Part shown: one piece after another, positions 25,473 to 37,204 of the stretch
Position numbering within the stretch: position 1 is the stretch's first letter
Layout of the letters: each line of letters opens with the position of its first letter
Assembly (NCBI RefSeq): GCF_000471905.2
Contig: NW_006500340.1
Coordinates: 4,181,086-4,245,085 of the forward strand
DNA: 64,000 bases
Direction of reading: 5' to 3'
Origin: Amborella trichopoda
Taxonomy: Eukaryota; Streptophyta; Magnoliopsida; Amborellales; Amborellaceae
Notes under the pieces: model-generated
What the model was told of the DNA's origin: nothing
Seen by the model: only the letters and a program-made list of their open reading frames with translations
The model's database searches: none
Program-made: the position numbers and the translations under genes

Positions 25473-26813
25473 ATGTTAAACAGAGAGCATGTATCCTTGA
25501 AACCACTAAAGCTAGACTTTTGTCAATGAATTGTCATTAAAGATATTTTGTGGTAAACCCTTTCTTACTCCACCTATATCATGTACTCTATACTATTGTC
25601 ACTTAACCAAACCATATTATGTTTTGTACCCTATCTGAAATAGTTTGCTAATTGTTTGTCCTGGTTTCTGTGTAAGATTTTAAGCTCTTTTGCAAATCCT
25701 CAAGTATTGCTTGGTCGAGGTTCTCCTCTTGAATTGTACTCTGAAATACTTGGATTATTTCCTCTCTTCCCAAAGGGACCTTGAGTTTAATGTATAAGGT
25801 CTTGTAGTGAGTGAACATATTTCTCCTACATATGGATGCAACCTGCAGGTTCTTAGTTCAACCAATGTTTTTCCTTTGTGCAAAATTAATATTGATTTAT
25901 GGCAAATTTTGAAGTTCTAGAGATTGCAAAAAAGAGAATGAAGCTTTTTGAAATTTGTACAGACATCGGATTTATCAAAAGAAAGAAATATGCACGAAGC
26001 TTACAATTTTGTCATTAAAACTGGAGGCAGCCACAAGTTACTTAGCTCAAAAGATTGATATCAATATACAAAGTTACAGATCCGAAGAAATGGAGTCTCC
26101 AATGAATTTGATATACATTTAATATGAAACCAGAGAAAACAATCTTCGTGAAAAATGCAAATGCGCTCCCCTTTGCGTACAACTTTGCCTGTTAACTGAC
26201 AACAGAGAAAATAAAGTACATCTATTACAGATACAAGCTATAGAGAGAGAGAGAGGGAGAGAGGAGGGGGGAGAGGGGGACAGGGAGTTCTGAGTTACAT
26301 ATTTGCAGGAACTGAAAAGTACTATGATTTATCCAATACAAGACGAATCGTGGCAACTGATATCAGATGACTCTGATGAATTGGTTCACTGTCAGAAAAC
26401 AAAATGGAACTCTTCAGTCTTGAATTCAATAATTATCTTTGTAGAATATTGTAAACTGTGAAGTATATCATAATCATAAATTTCAGCTCGAATCTAATAA
26501 TTTCAGTATGAGAACAAAGACAAGTCCTGGCATTGATCAACTATCACAGGTAACATTAGTTCTTCGCACCTATGGACTTGATGAACAAAATCTACGAGGG
26601 CAATTTAAGTTTAGGAAGGGTTTAAGAATGGAAAACAAATCATTGATGATATAATGGAGAGGATATAAGGAACATAGTTCAAGCATTTCTGAAGGATAGT
26701 GCAGTAATATTAACATAAATGAACGGGTAGAGGGTCAGATTTTAATTCTTTCTGATAATAAGTATGAGAGCCCTATGAACTTGCAAAAACTTGCAAATAA
26801 CAAAAACCATTGT

Positions 26814-26850
<37 letters not shown>
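25473..26850. other. Intergenic DNA between TRM10 and the lectin receptor kinase
   Basis: No gene is recognised. A purine-rich tract (GA with GGGG interruptions) lies at 26240-26285. The interval ends in a GA microsatellite (26817-26848) directly against the assembly gap. The 3' end of the kinase transcript may reach into the gap from the right. Confidence 0.6.
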
Positions 26851-27620
26851 NNNNNNNNNNNNNNNNNNNNNNNNNNNNNNNNNNNNNNNNNNNNNNNNNN
26901 NNNNNNNNNNNNNNNNNNNNNNNNNNNNNNNNNNNNNNNNNNNNNNNNNNNNNNNNNNNNNNNNNNNNNNNNNNNNNNNNNNNNNNNNNNNNNNNNNNNN
27001 NNNNNNNNNNNNNNNNNNNNNNNNNNNNNNNNNNNNNNNNNNNNNNNNNNNNNNNNNNNNNNNNNNNNNNNNNNNNNNNNNNNNNNNNNNNNNNNNNNNN
27101 NNNNNNNNNNNNNNNNNNNNNNNNNNNNNNNNNNNNNNNNNNNNNNNNNNNNNNNNNNNNNNNNNNNNNNNNNNNNNNNNNNNNNNNNNNNNNNNNNNNN
27201 NNNNNNNNNNNNNNNNNNNNNNNNNNNNNNNNNNNNNNNNNNNNNNNNNNNNNNNNNNNNNNNNNNNNNNNNNNNNNNNNNNNNNNNNNNNNNNNNNNNN
27301 NNNNNNNNNNNNNNNNNNNNNNNNNNNNNNNNNNNNNNNNNNNNNNNNNNNNNNNNNNNNNNNNNNNNNNNNNNNNNNNNNNNNNNNNNNNNNNNNNNNN
27401 NNNNNNNNNNNNNNNNNNNNNNNNNNNNNNNNNNNNNNNNNNNNNNNNNNNNNNNNNNNNNNNNNNNNNNNNNNNNNNNNNNNNNNNNNNNNNNNNNNNN
27501 NNNNNNNNNNNNNNNNNNNNNNNNNNNNNNNNNNNNNNNNNNNNNNNNNNNNNNNNNNNNNNNNNNNNNNNNNNNNNNNNNNNNNNNNNNNNNNNNNNNN
27601 NNNNNNNNNNNNNNNNNNNN
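26851..27620. other. Assembly gap (770 N)
   Basis: The run of N is flanked on both sides by GA dinucleotide repeats (left up to 26848, right from 27621). This suggests the assembler failed across a long GA microsatellite or placed a gap of estimated size there. Open frames that span it are artefacts. Confidence 0.98.
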
Positions 27621-27713
27621 GAGAGAGAGAGAGAAACATGCATGCTTACAAACAAATAACCCACACACAAAACAATAGTTAGTGCATTACCTCAACCACA
27701 GAGCACAGGTCAA

Positions 27714-29765
27714 CTAGTTCAATTGGTCAATCTTCAACTCGTAAAATTCCTTTGAATTCCCAATTGTTTCCGCCTCCAAAAATATCTGATCTATAGTTAG
27801 AGATAACTCCCTTGAGAATTTGATGCTTGGCTTAACAGCCGGCACCTCGGTAACCTCTCCCTCCCTGTTAAGAATATGCAAAACCTTCCTCGTAGTTGGC
27901 CTCTCTTCAAAATCAGGGTGAGCACAACTCAACCCAACAAGAAGCAATCTCCTCATCTCTTCTCTATCATAATTCTCCCTCAAACTCACATCAGCAGCAT
28001 CAAAAAGCCTATTTTCTCCATGTAAACTCCAGACCCAGTCCACCAAATTCACCATGTTGTTCTGAATATCCTTTTCTATGGCCCTTCTTCCACAGCACAA
28101 TTCTAAAAGTACCACCCCAAAGCTATATATGTCAGTTTTCTCAGTGGCTTTCCCATATTGAATATATTCAGGGGCTAGATAGCCCATAGTTCCAGCTGTT
28201 AGACTGTTATCAGGGGTCATATCATGCTCTGCGAGCTTTGCCAGCCCAAAATCACCCAACCTAGCATTGAAATCTGCATCAAGCATAACATTGCTGGTTT
28301 TGATATCTCTATGGATCACTTGTTGCTCGCATTCTTCATGGAGATATGCCAAAACTGAGGCTAACCCAATCGCTATTTTGTATCGATTTGGCCAAGGGAG
28401 TGGGTTACCGTGTTTCCTCTCTCCATAGAGGGCTGTATCTAAGCTCCCATTAGGCATGAATTCATAAACCAGAAGGAGCTCTCCATTCCCACTACACCAG
28501 CCCTGGAGTTGAACAAGGTTTCGGTGCCTTAAACCAGCTATGATTGTTAATTCGGCTATGAATTCCGATTTGCCCTCATGGTTCTGCTTTTTTGATCTCT
28601 TAACTGCAACAATGGTTCCAGAGTATTTGAGAATTCCTTTATAAACTGTTCCAAAGGATCCCTTCCCTAATATTCGACTCGAATGGAAACCCTTAGTCCC
28701 AAATTTCAGCTCTCTATATTTAAATTTCCGAGGGCCTTTTAGAAACTCTGGTCTGAATGTGTTCTCGAGCATGAATCCGCACCATTTCTTGATCAAGAAC
28801 CAGACTAGTATCCCAAAAAAAAGACAAAAAACCAGAGAGCCAGTGATCTCTAGACCCAATTTCAGCTTTCTACTCAGACGTGGATGTTTATGGCATTTTG
28901 AATTTGGGGGAACCATGAGAGGCTTGATCCAAGAATTTGAAGAAATATTATTTGAACTAGGATCAGGCTTCGGCTGAAACCCAGAAGTTCTGAAACTCCA
29001 ATCCTCAATTTTATGGAGCTCAGTGTTCCCCTCTCTTGAAGCCGAAAAACCCACATACATATACTCCTCAAAATGCATCGAGAGATCAGTTCTCAGAGTG
29101 AAATGGGGCTTCGTCGGCTTAAAACTCGAATAACTCAACCATAAAAGAACCCTTTTCTTCTCATTGCTATATTCCACCCAAGCTGTTATCAAATTTCCAC
29201 TCTCCAAATCAATCCCAACATCATCAAGATTCAGTGTTTTATTAAAGGGAAGAGAATTCACATCAAGACCAACATGGTTAACGCTCGAATAATTGAACCG
29301 AGCATCAGAAGATGTATAGAATTCAATGGCTATAAATTTGTTCTTGAAGCTTGAATCAAAGGAATTGAAAAGACCCAATAACCCACCTGAGCTACTCAAT
29401 GTATAGTTACTGGAAGAGATGAAAAAGGCTAACCCATCTCCATAAGATCCCTGGTCTACACTGGAGATAGAGAAAGAAAATCGAGTCGAGAAGGCAGCTG
29501 ATATATTGGTTCTTGGGTCAAAGAATTTTACAGGCAAATTGTATAGAGCCTTACCTGTGCTTGAGCTAGGAACGCCGAGCTCTCTGGTAAGGCCAATCGT
29601 TCCATTATGAAGGTATGAATCCCCCAGTAATGTGATGTTTCTGGGAGAAAAAGAAGCGAAACCAAAGCTTATGTTGTCTTCAGTTTTCTGGTTCTCTGCA
29701 AATGTTTGATGGAGGAGGAGGAAGGTTAGAGAGAGAAACAGTTTGGTTGGAACAAGTTCTTTCAT
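27714..29765 (-). CDS. L-type lectin-domain receptor-like kinase, clade VIII-like
   Basis: A plasma-membrane receptor kinase with an extracellular legume-lectin-like domain and a cytosolic Ser/Thr kinase. The single exon encodes 683 residues. Residues 1-23 are a signal peptide. Residues 30-262 are the lectin domain, with several N-glycosylation sites and the blocks GDGLAFFI (109-116) and VGLDVNS (165-171). A membrane helix lies at about 305-325. The kinase spans about 363-635: glycine loop GKGSFG (367-372), VAVK lysine 389, helix-C glutamate 405, HRD at 485-487, DFG at 505-507 and APE at 531-533, all intact. The arginine before the catalytic aspartate (RD kinase) points to activation-loop phosphorylation. 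The phrases LTAGTMGYLAPEYIQYG and NLVDWVW match Arabidopsis LecRK-VIII members. The gene is intronless, as usual for this family. The ligand is unknown. Its 3' side lies near the assembly gap. Confidence 0.95.
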   Translation of the reverse strand: MKELVPTKLFLSLTFLLLHQTFAENQKTEDNISFGFASFSPRNITLLGDSYLHNGTIGLTRELGVPSSSTGKALYNLPVKFFDPRTNISAAFSTRFSFSISSVDQGSYGDGLAFFISSSNYTLSSSGGLLGLFNSFDSSFKNKFIAIEFYTSSDARFNYSSVNHVGLDVNSLPFNKTLNLDDVGIDLESGNLITAWVEYSNEKKRVLLWLSYSSFKPTKPHFTLRTDLSMHFEEYMYVGFSASREGNTELHKIEDWSFRTSGFQPKPDPSSNNISSNSWIKPLMVPPNSKCHKHPRLSRKLKLGLEITGSLVFCLFFGILVWFLIKKWCGFMLENTFRPEFLKGPRKFKYRELKFGTKGFHSSRILGKGSFGTVYKGILKYSGTIVAVKRSKKQNHEGKSEFIAELTIIAGLRHRNLVQLQGWCSGNGELLLVYEFMPNGSLDTALYGERKHGNPLPWPNRYKIAIGLASVLAYLHEECEQQVIHRDIKTSNVMLDADFNARLGDFGLAKLAEHDMTPDNSLTAGTMGYLAPEYIQYGKATEKTDIYSFGVVLLELCCGRRAIEKDIQNNMVNLVDWVWSLHGENRLFDAADVSLRENYDREEMRRLLLVGLSCAHPDFEERPTTRKVLHILNREGEVTEVPAVKPSIKFSRELSLTIDQIFLEAETIGNSKEFYELKIDQLN

Positions 29766-30060
29766 GGCAGGTTGGGAGGTAAATACATGGTATAAAACTG
29801 TGAGATACTTTCCCCCCTCCTCTCTCTCTCTAAGAGCTGAGTGGCATTATCATTTTCTCTCTCCTCTCTCTTCTTTTTTGCTTTCTTTCTCAGAGACAAT
29901 TGCAGGGAAGAAAGAAACTATTTGCAGGGGGCAGGAGAGAGAAAGGAAACACAGAAAACAAGAGAGAAGATGGGTTTTAACAATGTGGGCTTTTTAAGGA
30001 GTTTTGGACAAAGAAGAGAGAGAGAAAACAAGACAGAAGAGATAGAGAGGGGATGAGTTC
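29766..30060 (-). promoter_or_regulatory. GA/CT-rich leader upstream of the lectin receptor kinase
   Basis: This stretch has repeated CTCTCT and GAGAGA tracts (29815-29832, 29856-29872, 30015-30030). Such tracts are typical of plant core promoters and 5' leaders. No clear TATA box was found on the minus strand. The further region to 30400 shows nothing specific. Confidence 0.35.
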
Positions 30061-30404
30061 CTGTCATTTGTGGAGCTTCTGTGTTTAAACGGCTATGGCG
30101 ATGGCTACATGGCGTTATGTTTTTAGTTCCCTCTGATTATAAACGCCCCTTGTTGGCAAATCACTTTCAGAAATACCCCTTCAATGAAATTCTTGACTCG
30201 CAGGAGCCAGAATTTTACCCCGCTCCAACAAAAATAAAAAGACACATATTGATGTTTCATACATGCATGAGAGAGGGGCAAGAGAGTGTGAGGAATACAT
30301 GAAAAAAGTTTATATAAAATTGTAACATTATATGTAGAAGTAAGGTAGCAATAATCTATATTGTTTATCTTGTTTGGTGGTGAAGATTTGATCATATATA
30401 AAAA

Positions 30405-30580
30405 CCATATGATGCGAAATTTGATAGTTTTGATATATCACAAAGTTCAAATTTTTTTTTTTAAAGTTTGAGTATGGTTGATGAAATAAATTCAACCATC
30501 CAATTTCACATCCAATGGTCAAGATTAATTATGACTACTTTGTACCAAAGATAAATGTTGTCATTATATGTTTTTTCATA
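30405..30580 (-). mobile_element. MITE family F2, truncated copy 3
   Basis: Read on the minus strand it runs ACATTTATCTTTGGTACAAA, then CATAATTAATCTTGACCATT, then GGATGTGAAATTGGATGG, the F2 order. The second half stops near 30405 without its terminal repeat, so the copy is truncated. Confidence 0.6.
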
Positions 30581-30775
30581 TTTTAAAAGATGTGTGAAAT
30601 CTATACTTTCAAACTAAAATGTATAATGCGAATATTGCAACTTTATTTTTATATAAATAAGATTACCACCTTATATAAACAACAACCTTGATTGATTGAT
30701 AGATGGTTACTGGTCACATGGGAAGATAGATTTGTTGGACCATATTTAGGCTTTTGGTGGTGGACTATATAAAAA

Positions 30776-31152
30776 AAAGTGTGGCTTTTATAAGGTTGCA
30801 ACCTTAAACAATCTAATTAAGACGTACCTCCAAATTTTGTCATAATATATAATTTTGGTGTAAAAAATTCTTAAGATTGTCTTAAAATCTATTTTCATAT
30901 CTAATTATAAAATTTTAATTACTAAAAATGGTTAAAATCAAATAGATCTATAAAATATATGAAAATCATGAAAATAGATGGTCTAGATAACGTGTTGCAA
31001 GATGCACTATTTTTTGGATTAAATATATATACATCTCAATTTCGAGATGATCAATTAGAGAGTTTTTTAACATTAAAACTACCTTTTCCGATAGATTTTT
31101 TGAGGTGCTTTAATTCTACATTTTAAAGTTGCAACTTTATATAAACTTTTTC
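30776..31152 (+). mobile_element. MITE family F1, subtype with AAGGTTGCAACCTT palindrome
   Basis: The left end is AGTGTGGCTTTTATAAGG followed by TTGCAACCTTAAACAATC. The right end is AAAGTTGCAACTTTATATAA then ACTTTTTC. The inverted termini thus hold a GGTTGCAACC palindrome where copy 1 has AGAGCC..GGCTCT. The flanks TATAAAAA (30768-30775) and TATCAAAA (31153-31160) match at 7 of 8 bases. The inside shares the GATGCACTATTTTT and GAGATGATCAATT blocks with F1. Confidence 0.72.
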
Positions 31153-31199
31153 TATCAAAAAAAAACTTTTCAATGTTGGAACCATATTCTTTGGTGTGG

Positions 31200-31700
31200 C
31201 TCCGAGGTGTGGCTTTGCCAAATATTGGATTCTTTGGCCAATGAATATTGCATTGTCGATAAAAAAATATTGTCCACTTCGATTATAAAGGGAAAGTTAT
31301 ATATAGTACTACAATTTTATCAAGTTGTACCTTAAATCTTGTCAGAAAGGATAATCTAATATCTAAAAACTTACAAATCAATCATCTCAAATGAAAATCA
31401 TGGATATCCAAAAAAAAAAATTCCTTGAAAAATGGTCTTCCATATTCCATATTTTACAGGCCACTCATTTTAAAGTGTTTATTGATATATTAGATCTACA
31501 CCATTTTAGAACTTTATATGCTACAATCAACGGCAAAAATAAATTTGTGGGCCCTCGCAAAAGTTATTGAATTAAAAGGTGCGGTTTGTCTTATAGTAAA
31601 ATTTTTGAGGTAGACTGTAATTTGATTTTGTATAAACTATTTCCTTAAAACTAACGTCATCAAATGGGATTTTGAGGTACGGCCCTACCAAATATCCCGG
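31200..31700. repeat. Degenerate F1-like remnant with flanking direct repeats
   Basis: The phrases GAGGTGTGGCTTTGCCAAAT (31204) and GAGGTACGGCCCTACCAAAT (31674) form a direct repeat about 470 bp apart. Between them lie F1-like words such as GGTGCGGTTTGT (31579) and GTATAAACTATTTC (31628). The element itself is too decayed to delimit. Confidence 0.35.
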
Positions 31701-33480
31701 TGCTGCGAAAACCACGTTGAAGTGTTTTTGATTATTAAACTGCCAAAACCCAAAACGGGCCTAACGAGGAAAGGCAAATTCTACAGAGGGGTATTCTAGT
31801 AAATATTTATTATCGTTCGGGTCATTTGGACAAAGGTTGACCTTTGGACTGATGTGAGGCGCGGCGGCAAGTGGGAAAGGATTGAAAAGGAATCTCGTTC
31901 CCAACGGTTGGGAAAATATGGTGTAGAACATTAATTCGTGGAGTAATTCCACGATAAACCCTCTTCTCATTTTTTTTTTTAAACGATATAAATTTTTTTT
32001 TTCAAGATTTCACCAGTACTTTCTAATCTCTTAAATGAAAATACCTTTCATATATAGTAGCACATTGTTGAAGCACACTATCGTATTATCAGAGCGCGCC
32101 TTCGTATTATTGAAAGGTAGTGATTCCATAATGTTCAACTGGTGGACTGCACTTATACAGTGTTAGAGTCGCTTGATTCACTTTTAAACGACACTTATAT
32201 ATTGATGGAGCCCACCTTTGGACAGCACTTATATATTGATGGAGCCCTTGTTTTGACGGGATAGAGGAGAGAGAGGGGTAGGTAAAGTAAAAGTAAGATA
32301 TAGTAGTTTAAGTATTTAATTTTTGGTTGAAGGTATTTATATAGAAAATGTATTTTGAAAAAAAAAAGTGAGAAAAAATTAAGTCGGCAAGGTGCATAAA
32401 AAGTATAGCCTTTTTTTTTTATGCTCTCTAAACTCAAAAGATTTTCAGGCTCCCAATGAAGCATATTGTCCATTCACTTCCTCAGGCAAAATCAAATATA
32501 GAAGTATTTTTCGGACATGAAATTTGGGTAATTTAGCCTCCTTAATCCATATGCTATACTAAAAAAAAAAAAGAAAAAAAAATCCAAATTGCAATCTCTA
32601 TGGGTTTAAAAAAAATAATGCTTTAATTTTTTTTTAATTCAAGGGTGAGATCTGACTGCTAGAAAACTTAAATTTTAAATTTTTTATTTAGGTGATTTCT
32701 AAAATTTCAGATAAAAAATATTTTCAAGTTAGTCTTTTGCGCGACGGAGTAAGTGTACATATGAGCATAGTATACGCGCTCTATCCCAAATGAATGGTTT
32801 ACTAAAGGTTTACTTTTTCAATTTTCGCATGAGATACGTCATATGAGCAAAATAGTTATTATTATTTTTTTCTTTTTTGTTCAAATTTCACCTGGAAAGT
32901 TCTCTATTTATATATAATAGGGGGGATAATTAAATCCTAAGTCCGTCCAGTTGGGCATATCATATGTTTTTTCAGCAGTTTCTGTAGCGCTACAGCTTTG
33001 CTTCTTGGCAAAATTTAGATTCCTAGTCCAACATAAATAAAATAGTTAGCATATACTCGATTTAATATTTGCAAATTAGGAGTTAAAATATTTTTAATAA
33101 GGTATTAAACTTCAATGGAAAGAAAGAGAGAGAGAGAGAATTTTGCAAATATTAGAAATTAAACTCCAATACCTCCACACATCAGGGTTTGCACTAACAT
33201 CCATGCGATAGATGTAGGAGGTCGTTGTGCCACCGAAACCCACAAATCAACAGTAACAAAACATTTCAAAAAATGTTATTTTTTTATTTTAAATATTAAA
33301 ATAATTTTTTAAAATAGTAATATTAATTATTTTTTTTTATAGCCATGTTCATCATGCTATAGATTTTCAAAATATTTGGACCCAAAGTCTATCGCTAAGA
33401 TGTTTTACAAAGGGAGGACTTCTATAATTAGATGAGTCGGCCGACTCATAAAAGCTGTTTGTTCTTTATAATCTATCAAT
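31701..33480. other. Intergenic DNA with a short tandem repeat
   Basis: No gene is recognised. CACTTATATATTGATGGAGC occurs twice (about 32189 and 32226), a unit of about 37 bp. A/T homopolymer tracts are frequent (32565-32640) and a short GA run lies at 33124-33138. Confidence 0.6.
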
Positions 33481-33575
33481 TACAAGGTTTTTCAACCTCA
33501 AAATACTATTTTCTACGAGATTTTTGAGGTGCACCTTGCTCCTACAATACAAGGCTGCAACCTTATATAAAATTT
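33480..33575 (+). mobile_element. F1 MITE right-end fragment
   Basis: The text GAGATTTTTGAGGTGCACCT followed by GGCTGCAACCTTATATAAAA and TTTTTC matches the right end of the 30776 copy. The left part is missing. Confidence 0.5.
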
Positions 33576-33653
33576 TTCATCTATATGGAGAGAGTAAGCA
33601 GTAAATATTGGATTTAATATTTAGAATCTAAAAAATTACCCTTTATTTGAGAT

Positions 33654-33978
33654 CAGTGTTTAAAACTCAGATCGGTGAGGCAGTTCGTTCATCCACAGAT
33701 CTGTTTCAGGTCGTTGAATCATTTATTTAGTTCGAGTTTGACTCGGTCCAAATTAGTGATCCAAACAAATTCAAAAAAAAAAAGAGATAAAGTATGAATT
33801 AAATTGGAGTTATTAGGGTGGGGATTGAGATGAAATTTAAAAAAATATTAAATAAGCTAAAAAACGAAATAATATATCAGGAAGGCTTTTAGGGGGAACC
33901 AGGTTGAGACCCAGAGCCGGTTCAATCCCAACTAATTCTCATCTAAATTAATGATCCCGATAAGGTTTTGAAACATTG
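33654..33978. mobile_element. hAT-like MITE with CAGTGTT / AACATTG ends
   Basis: The left end CAGTGTTTAAAACTC is mirrored by GGTTTTGAAACATTG. The flanks TTTGAGAT (33646-33653) and TTAGAGAG (33979-33986) agree at 6 of 8 positions. The 325-bp inside is non-coding and contains GGTTGAGACCCAGAGCCGGT. The 33979-34825 interval beyond it shows only GA runs and no gene. Confidence 0.5.
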
Positions 33979-34825
33979 TTAGAGAGAGAATTGGATAAGA
34001 TTTTAAGATTTGACTAGCTGCCTAAAAAAGAGGTGAGGTGTATATTTGATGAGATCAAGTTAAAGGGGCAACGGTCACAAGGAGCAGTTGTCTTTAATGG
34101 ATGTGCTTTGAGACTTGGTCCATCTATGATTCCACTCACCAACTTAATGAAGCCTCAACATTTTCAAAGTAATGCACAATGCGGTCCGCACTTTCACATG
34201 TACGAATAAAGAGTAATGGTCGCGTAAGACCCTATCACACTCCTCCCCCGCCTAAGTGGGACTTTAAACGAGCGTCTTTAAAGATATCTAAAAAATCAAG
34301 TCTCACATTCATTTTATAAATTTTTTAGAGATTTGTGTCAAATTTAATAATAATCGTTTGAAATCTTATACACATGCATGTAGAAAGGTCTCAAAAGATT
34401 ATGTCACAAATAAAACCATATATACGTTGCAATCCTACTAACATTAAACAATGCCTAAAGAAATCCACCTCACACTTGTTCACATGGAGAGAGAAAAATC
34501 CACCTCACATTTGCTTACATGGAAAGAGAGAGAGGTCCCTAATGTTGTTATTTGAAGAGAGAGAGGAATCGAGCTTGAGAGCTATAGAATTTAAATATGA
34601 AATGGAGAGAGAGAGAGAAAGAGAGAGGTCATTGGTGCTGTTATTTGCAAAATATAGAATTCACATGAAGTGGTGAGCAAGCACCCACCCTCGGGATCAG
34701 AATAGAAGAAATGAACGACTAGGACTTTATTTTGTTTTCAATTTTTAAATTTTTTTGTATAAAATAGCATAGGAGAAATTTATGGTGCTTACACTTTTCA
34801 ACCAGGCGCATATTCATTTAAAAGT

Positions 34826-36762
34826 TGTTGGGTTTATGTGGCCTTTAAAGGTCTTATGAGTGTGTATTGAAACATTTTAATTATAGTGAAACATAAACTC
34901 AATGGGAGTGTGATCTTTCGAGGACCACACTAAACAAATGATGTGTGCTTATGTCAGACTGTACTTATCGATCTAGGCCAGTCGGTTGAAAAACCTAAGG
35001 TACTTGAGTATGAAGAATTAAACCAAGAGGATTTTAGGTTAGCCCTTGATGAGGTCGGAGCTTATGTCTAGATGAGTGAGTCGAGAGACTGTGTGACTCT
35101 TGTGTGTGATAGTAGGCCTATTGAGACGGGGGTCAAAACTTTATCTATGTTTCATCACACGGCATGCATATCGATAAATCGTTCGAGTAAGTCAGATATC
35201 CACTTTTGGGTGAAGCGCATGCATGTGAGAGATATACCCCTATGCACTATAGAGTTGTAGTCGCATTAGGTCGTGGTGACCTTAACTCGTCTCTAGGGGA
35301 TGACCTATAATCCATAGACTGTTATTGCGACCCCTTGATTCATCGACCTGATTTTGGTGACCCGCTAATGAACCCCTGCTTGGACTGTGAGTCATGAGAA
35401 ACACTGGGTCGGTTCGATAAAGCTAGTATAGTCTGTAGTCCACAGTTGAAGGTGGAGTACCCCCATTATTATAGATTGAATTCCTAAAATCATATGGATC
35501 AGTTTTCCATCATATTAATTTAATTGTGTTCATTTTATTATTGAAATATTTTTAGTTTTATTAGTTGAATTTTTATGAATCTCTCGATATTTTATTTATG
35601 TTTTTTGGACTTATAAAAATACAGTTACTGATTTTACAAGATTGTAAAAATTCATATATTAAATTGTTTATAAAATTCCATTGGGGGCCCAAAGTGCACA
35701 TACGCCCACCATGTGGCATGTGGGTGGGGGCTCACATGTGCCACAAAAAGGTGGCACACCCCACCCCTTGGATTCTCTTGTTGCTTTGTGTTCAAGTTTG
35801 TTAAATATAGTAACTTTGATTTGTGGCATGTGGTCAAATCTTGAAAGGGAAATATTGACTTTATCTTATTTGGTAGTATTTATTTGCTTGATAGTTATTG
35901 ACATATCCTTATAGAATATGTGATATGGAACATGCAATTTTATGGAATGCATAATATTTATTTTATTTAAATATATTGATGGGAAAATAGTTTAAGAAAA
36001 GGGAGATAATGGTCCAAACACCTTCCATAATGTTGATGACCCATCCATAGAATGAGTGGCTCAGATCTCTCACCCCACAAGTCACCTTGATCTCTAGATT
36101 CAATATCATAAAAGAAGCAAACTTTGGGAAAACCCTAAAAAACCCTAAACTTAAATAGTTACTATAAATAAGGGTGCTCTCTTCTCAAGCTCTACACACA
36201 ACCTCTCTCTCTCTTCTCTCTCTCCTAGATGGGAACACCTCTCTCTCTCTCCTCTATATTTCTCTCTCTAACTTATTCTCTCTAAAACCTTAAGTAGTAC
36301 TCTCTCTCCTCTCTAGACCTAAGAAGAAACTAAAGGTTGGAAAAATTAGAAAGAAGCCTAAGTTAGTTTTGGGGGTTAAGGTTTAATAGAGATTTTAAGG
36401 TTGGTCGGCCAAAATCAGCCATTCCGGTTCGAGATTGAAGTTAGACCGTAGATCCCGAGCCATTGGATGTGGTGACTCGGTGTGGGGTGTGAAAAGCCCG
36501 GTTGAAGTAATCTCCGGCATATTTTCTTTTATTTGTTTGTTTATATTCTCAAACACAGTATTAGGTTGTATGAATGACATCAAGTAATTGAGATTTATAT
36601 TATTGATGTATTATTTATTTTTGGAATTTCTATTGTTTATAGTAAGACCATCTATGAGTGATCTTGTTGCCAAAATTATAAAAGGTGATTATTTTTTATA
36701 AAAATAAAAACATAAAAAAAATTACATTTCTCCTACAAAAGATCACATACGTCTTTCTTTCA
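34826..36762 (+). mobile_element. Possible solo LTR of a retrotransposon
   Basis: The interval begins TGTTGGGTTTATG and ends TTTCA. The 5-bp words AAAGT (34821-34825) and AAAGT (36763-36767) flank it as a target duplication would. Inside is a promoter-like stretch: CTATAAATAAGGGTGCTC (36164-36181) followed by a CT-rich leader. No gag or pol sequence, primer-binding site or second LTR was found. The right border is the least certain part, because a 5-bp match in AT-rich DNA can arise by chance. Confidence 0.35.
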
Positions 36763-36959
36763 AAAGTAACTTAGTAAAAACTAAATTCCGAAAACAATGT
36801 CTTGGCTCATTTTTGAGAAATGTGGGCTTCCAGTTCTCCACTTTTACGGTAACATTCAAAGTTGCTGAACTAGGAATACAACACCAATATGGAAATTATG
36901 CCAAAATCTATTGTTGCCAAACGATCCCAAAGAGGAAAAGATCTTACAAGGTAAGTTTG

Positions 36960-37055
36960 CCATCAGGGAAAATATTCCCCTTCGAAAATATTTTCCCTTG
37001 AAAATAATTTCCATAGAAAATAATTTCCTTATAAATTATTTTCCCTTGGTAACAC
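36960..37055. repeat. Cluster of GAAAATATTTTCC-type palindromic words
   Basis: GGGAAAATATTCCCC, CGAAAATATTTTCCC, TGAAAATAATTTCC, AGAAAATAATTTCC and ATAAATTATTTTCCC follow one another within 90 bp. The words resemble the GGGAAAATATC termini of the long-TIR elements at 39211 and 45807. The meaning is unknown. Confidence 0.5.
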
Positions 37056-37204
37056 GTATAGAATTCCTCCGAGAATATGTTTCTTTTGTTTAATAAAACT
37101 TTGGAAATTGTACATCACTTAATCTGGAAGATAGAATGTGGGTAGTTGTGGTAAATTTATCAAAAAGCTCCTTACAGACAAACAATTTAACATCTCAATT
37201 ATTT

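Noticed and set aside
26735..27678. Long open frames across 26735-27678
   Set aside because: They consist almost entirely of translated N and GA repeat; they are artefacts of the assembly gap.
36128..36152. AAACCCTAAAA repeats resembling plant telomere sequence
   Set aside because: Only two interrupted units are present, which is common in plant promoters and leaders.
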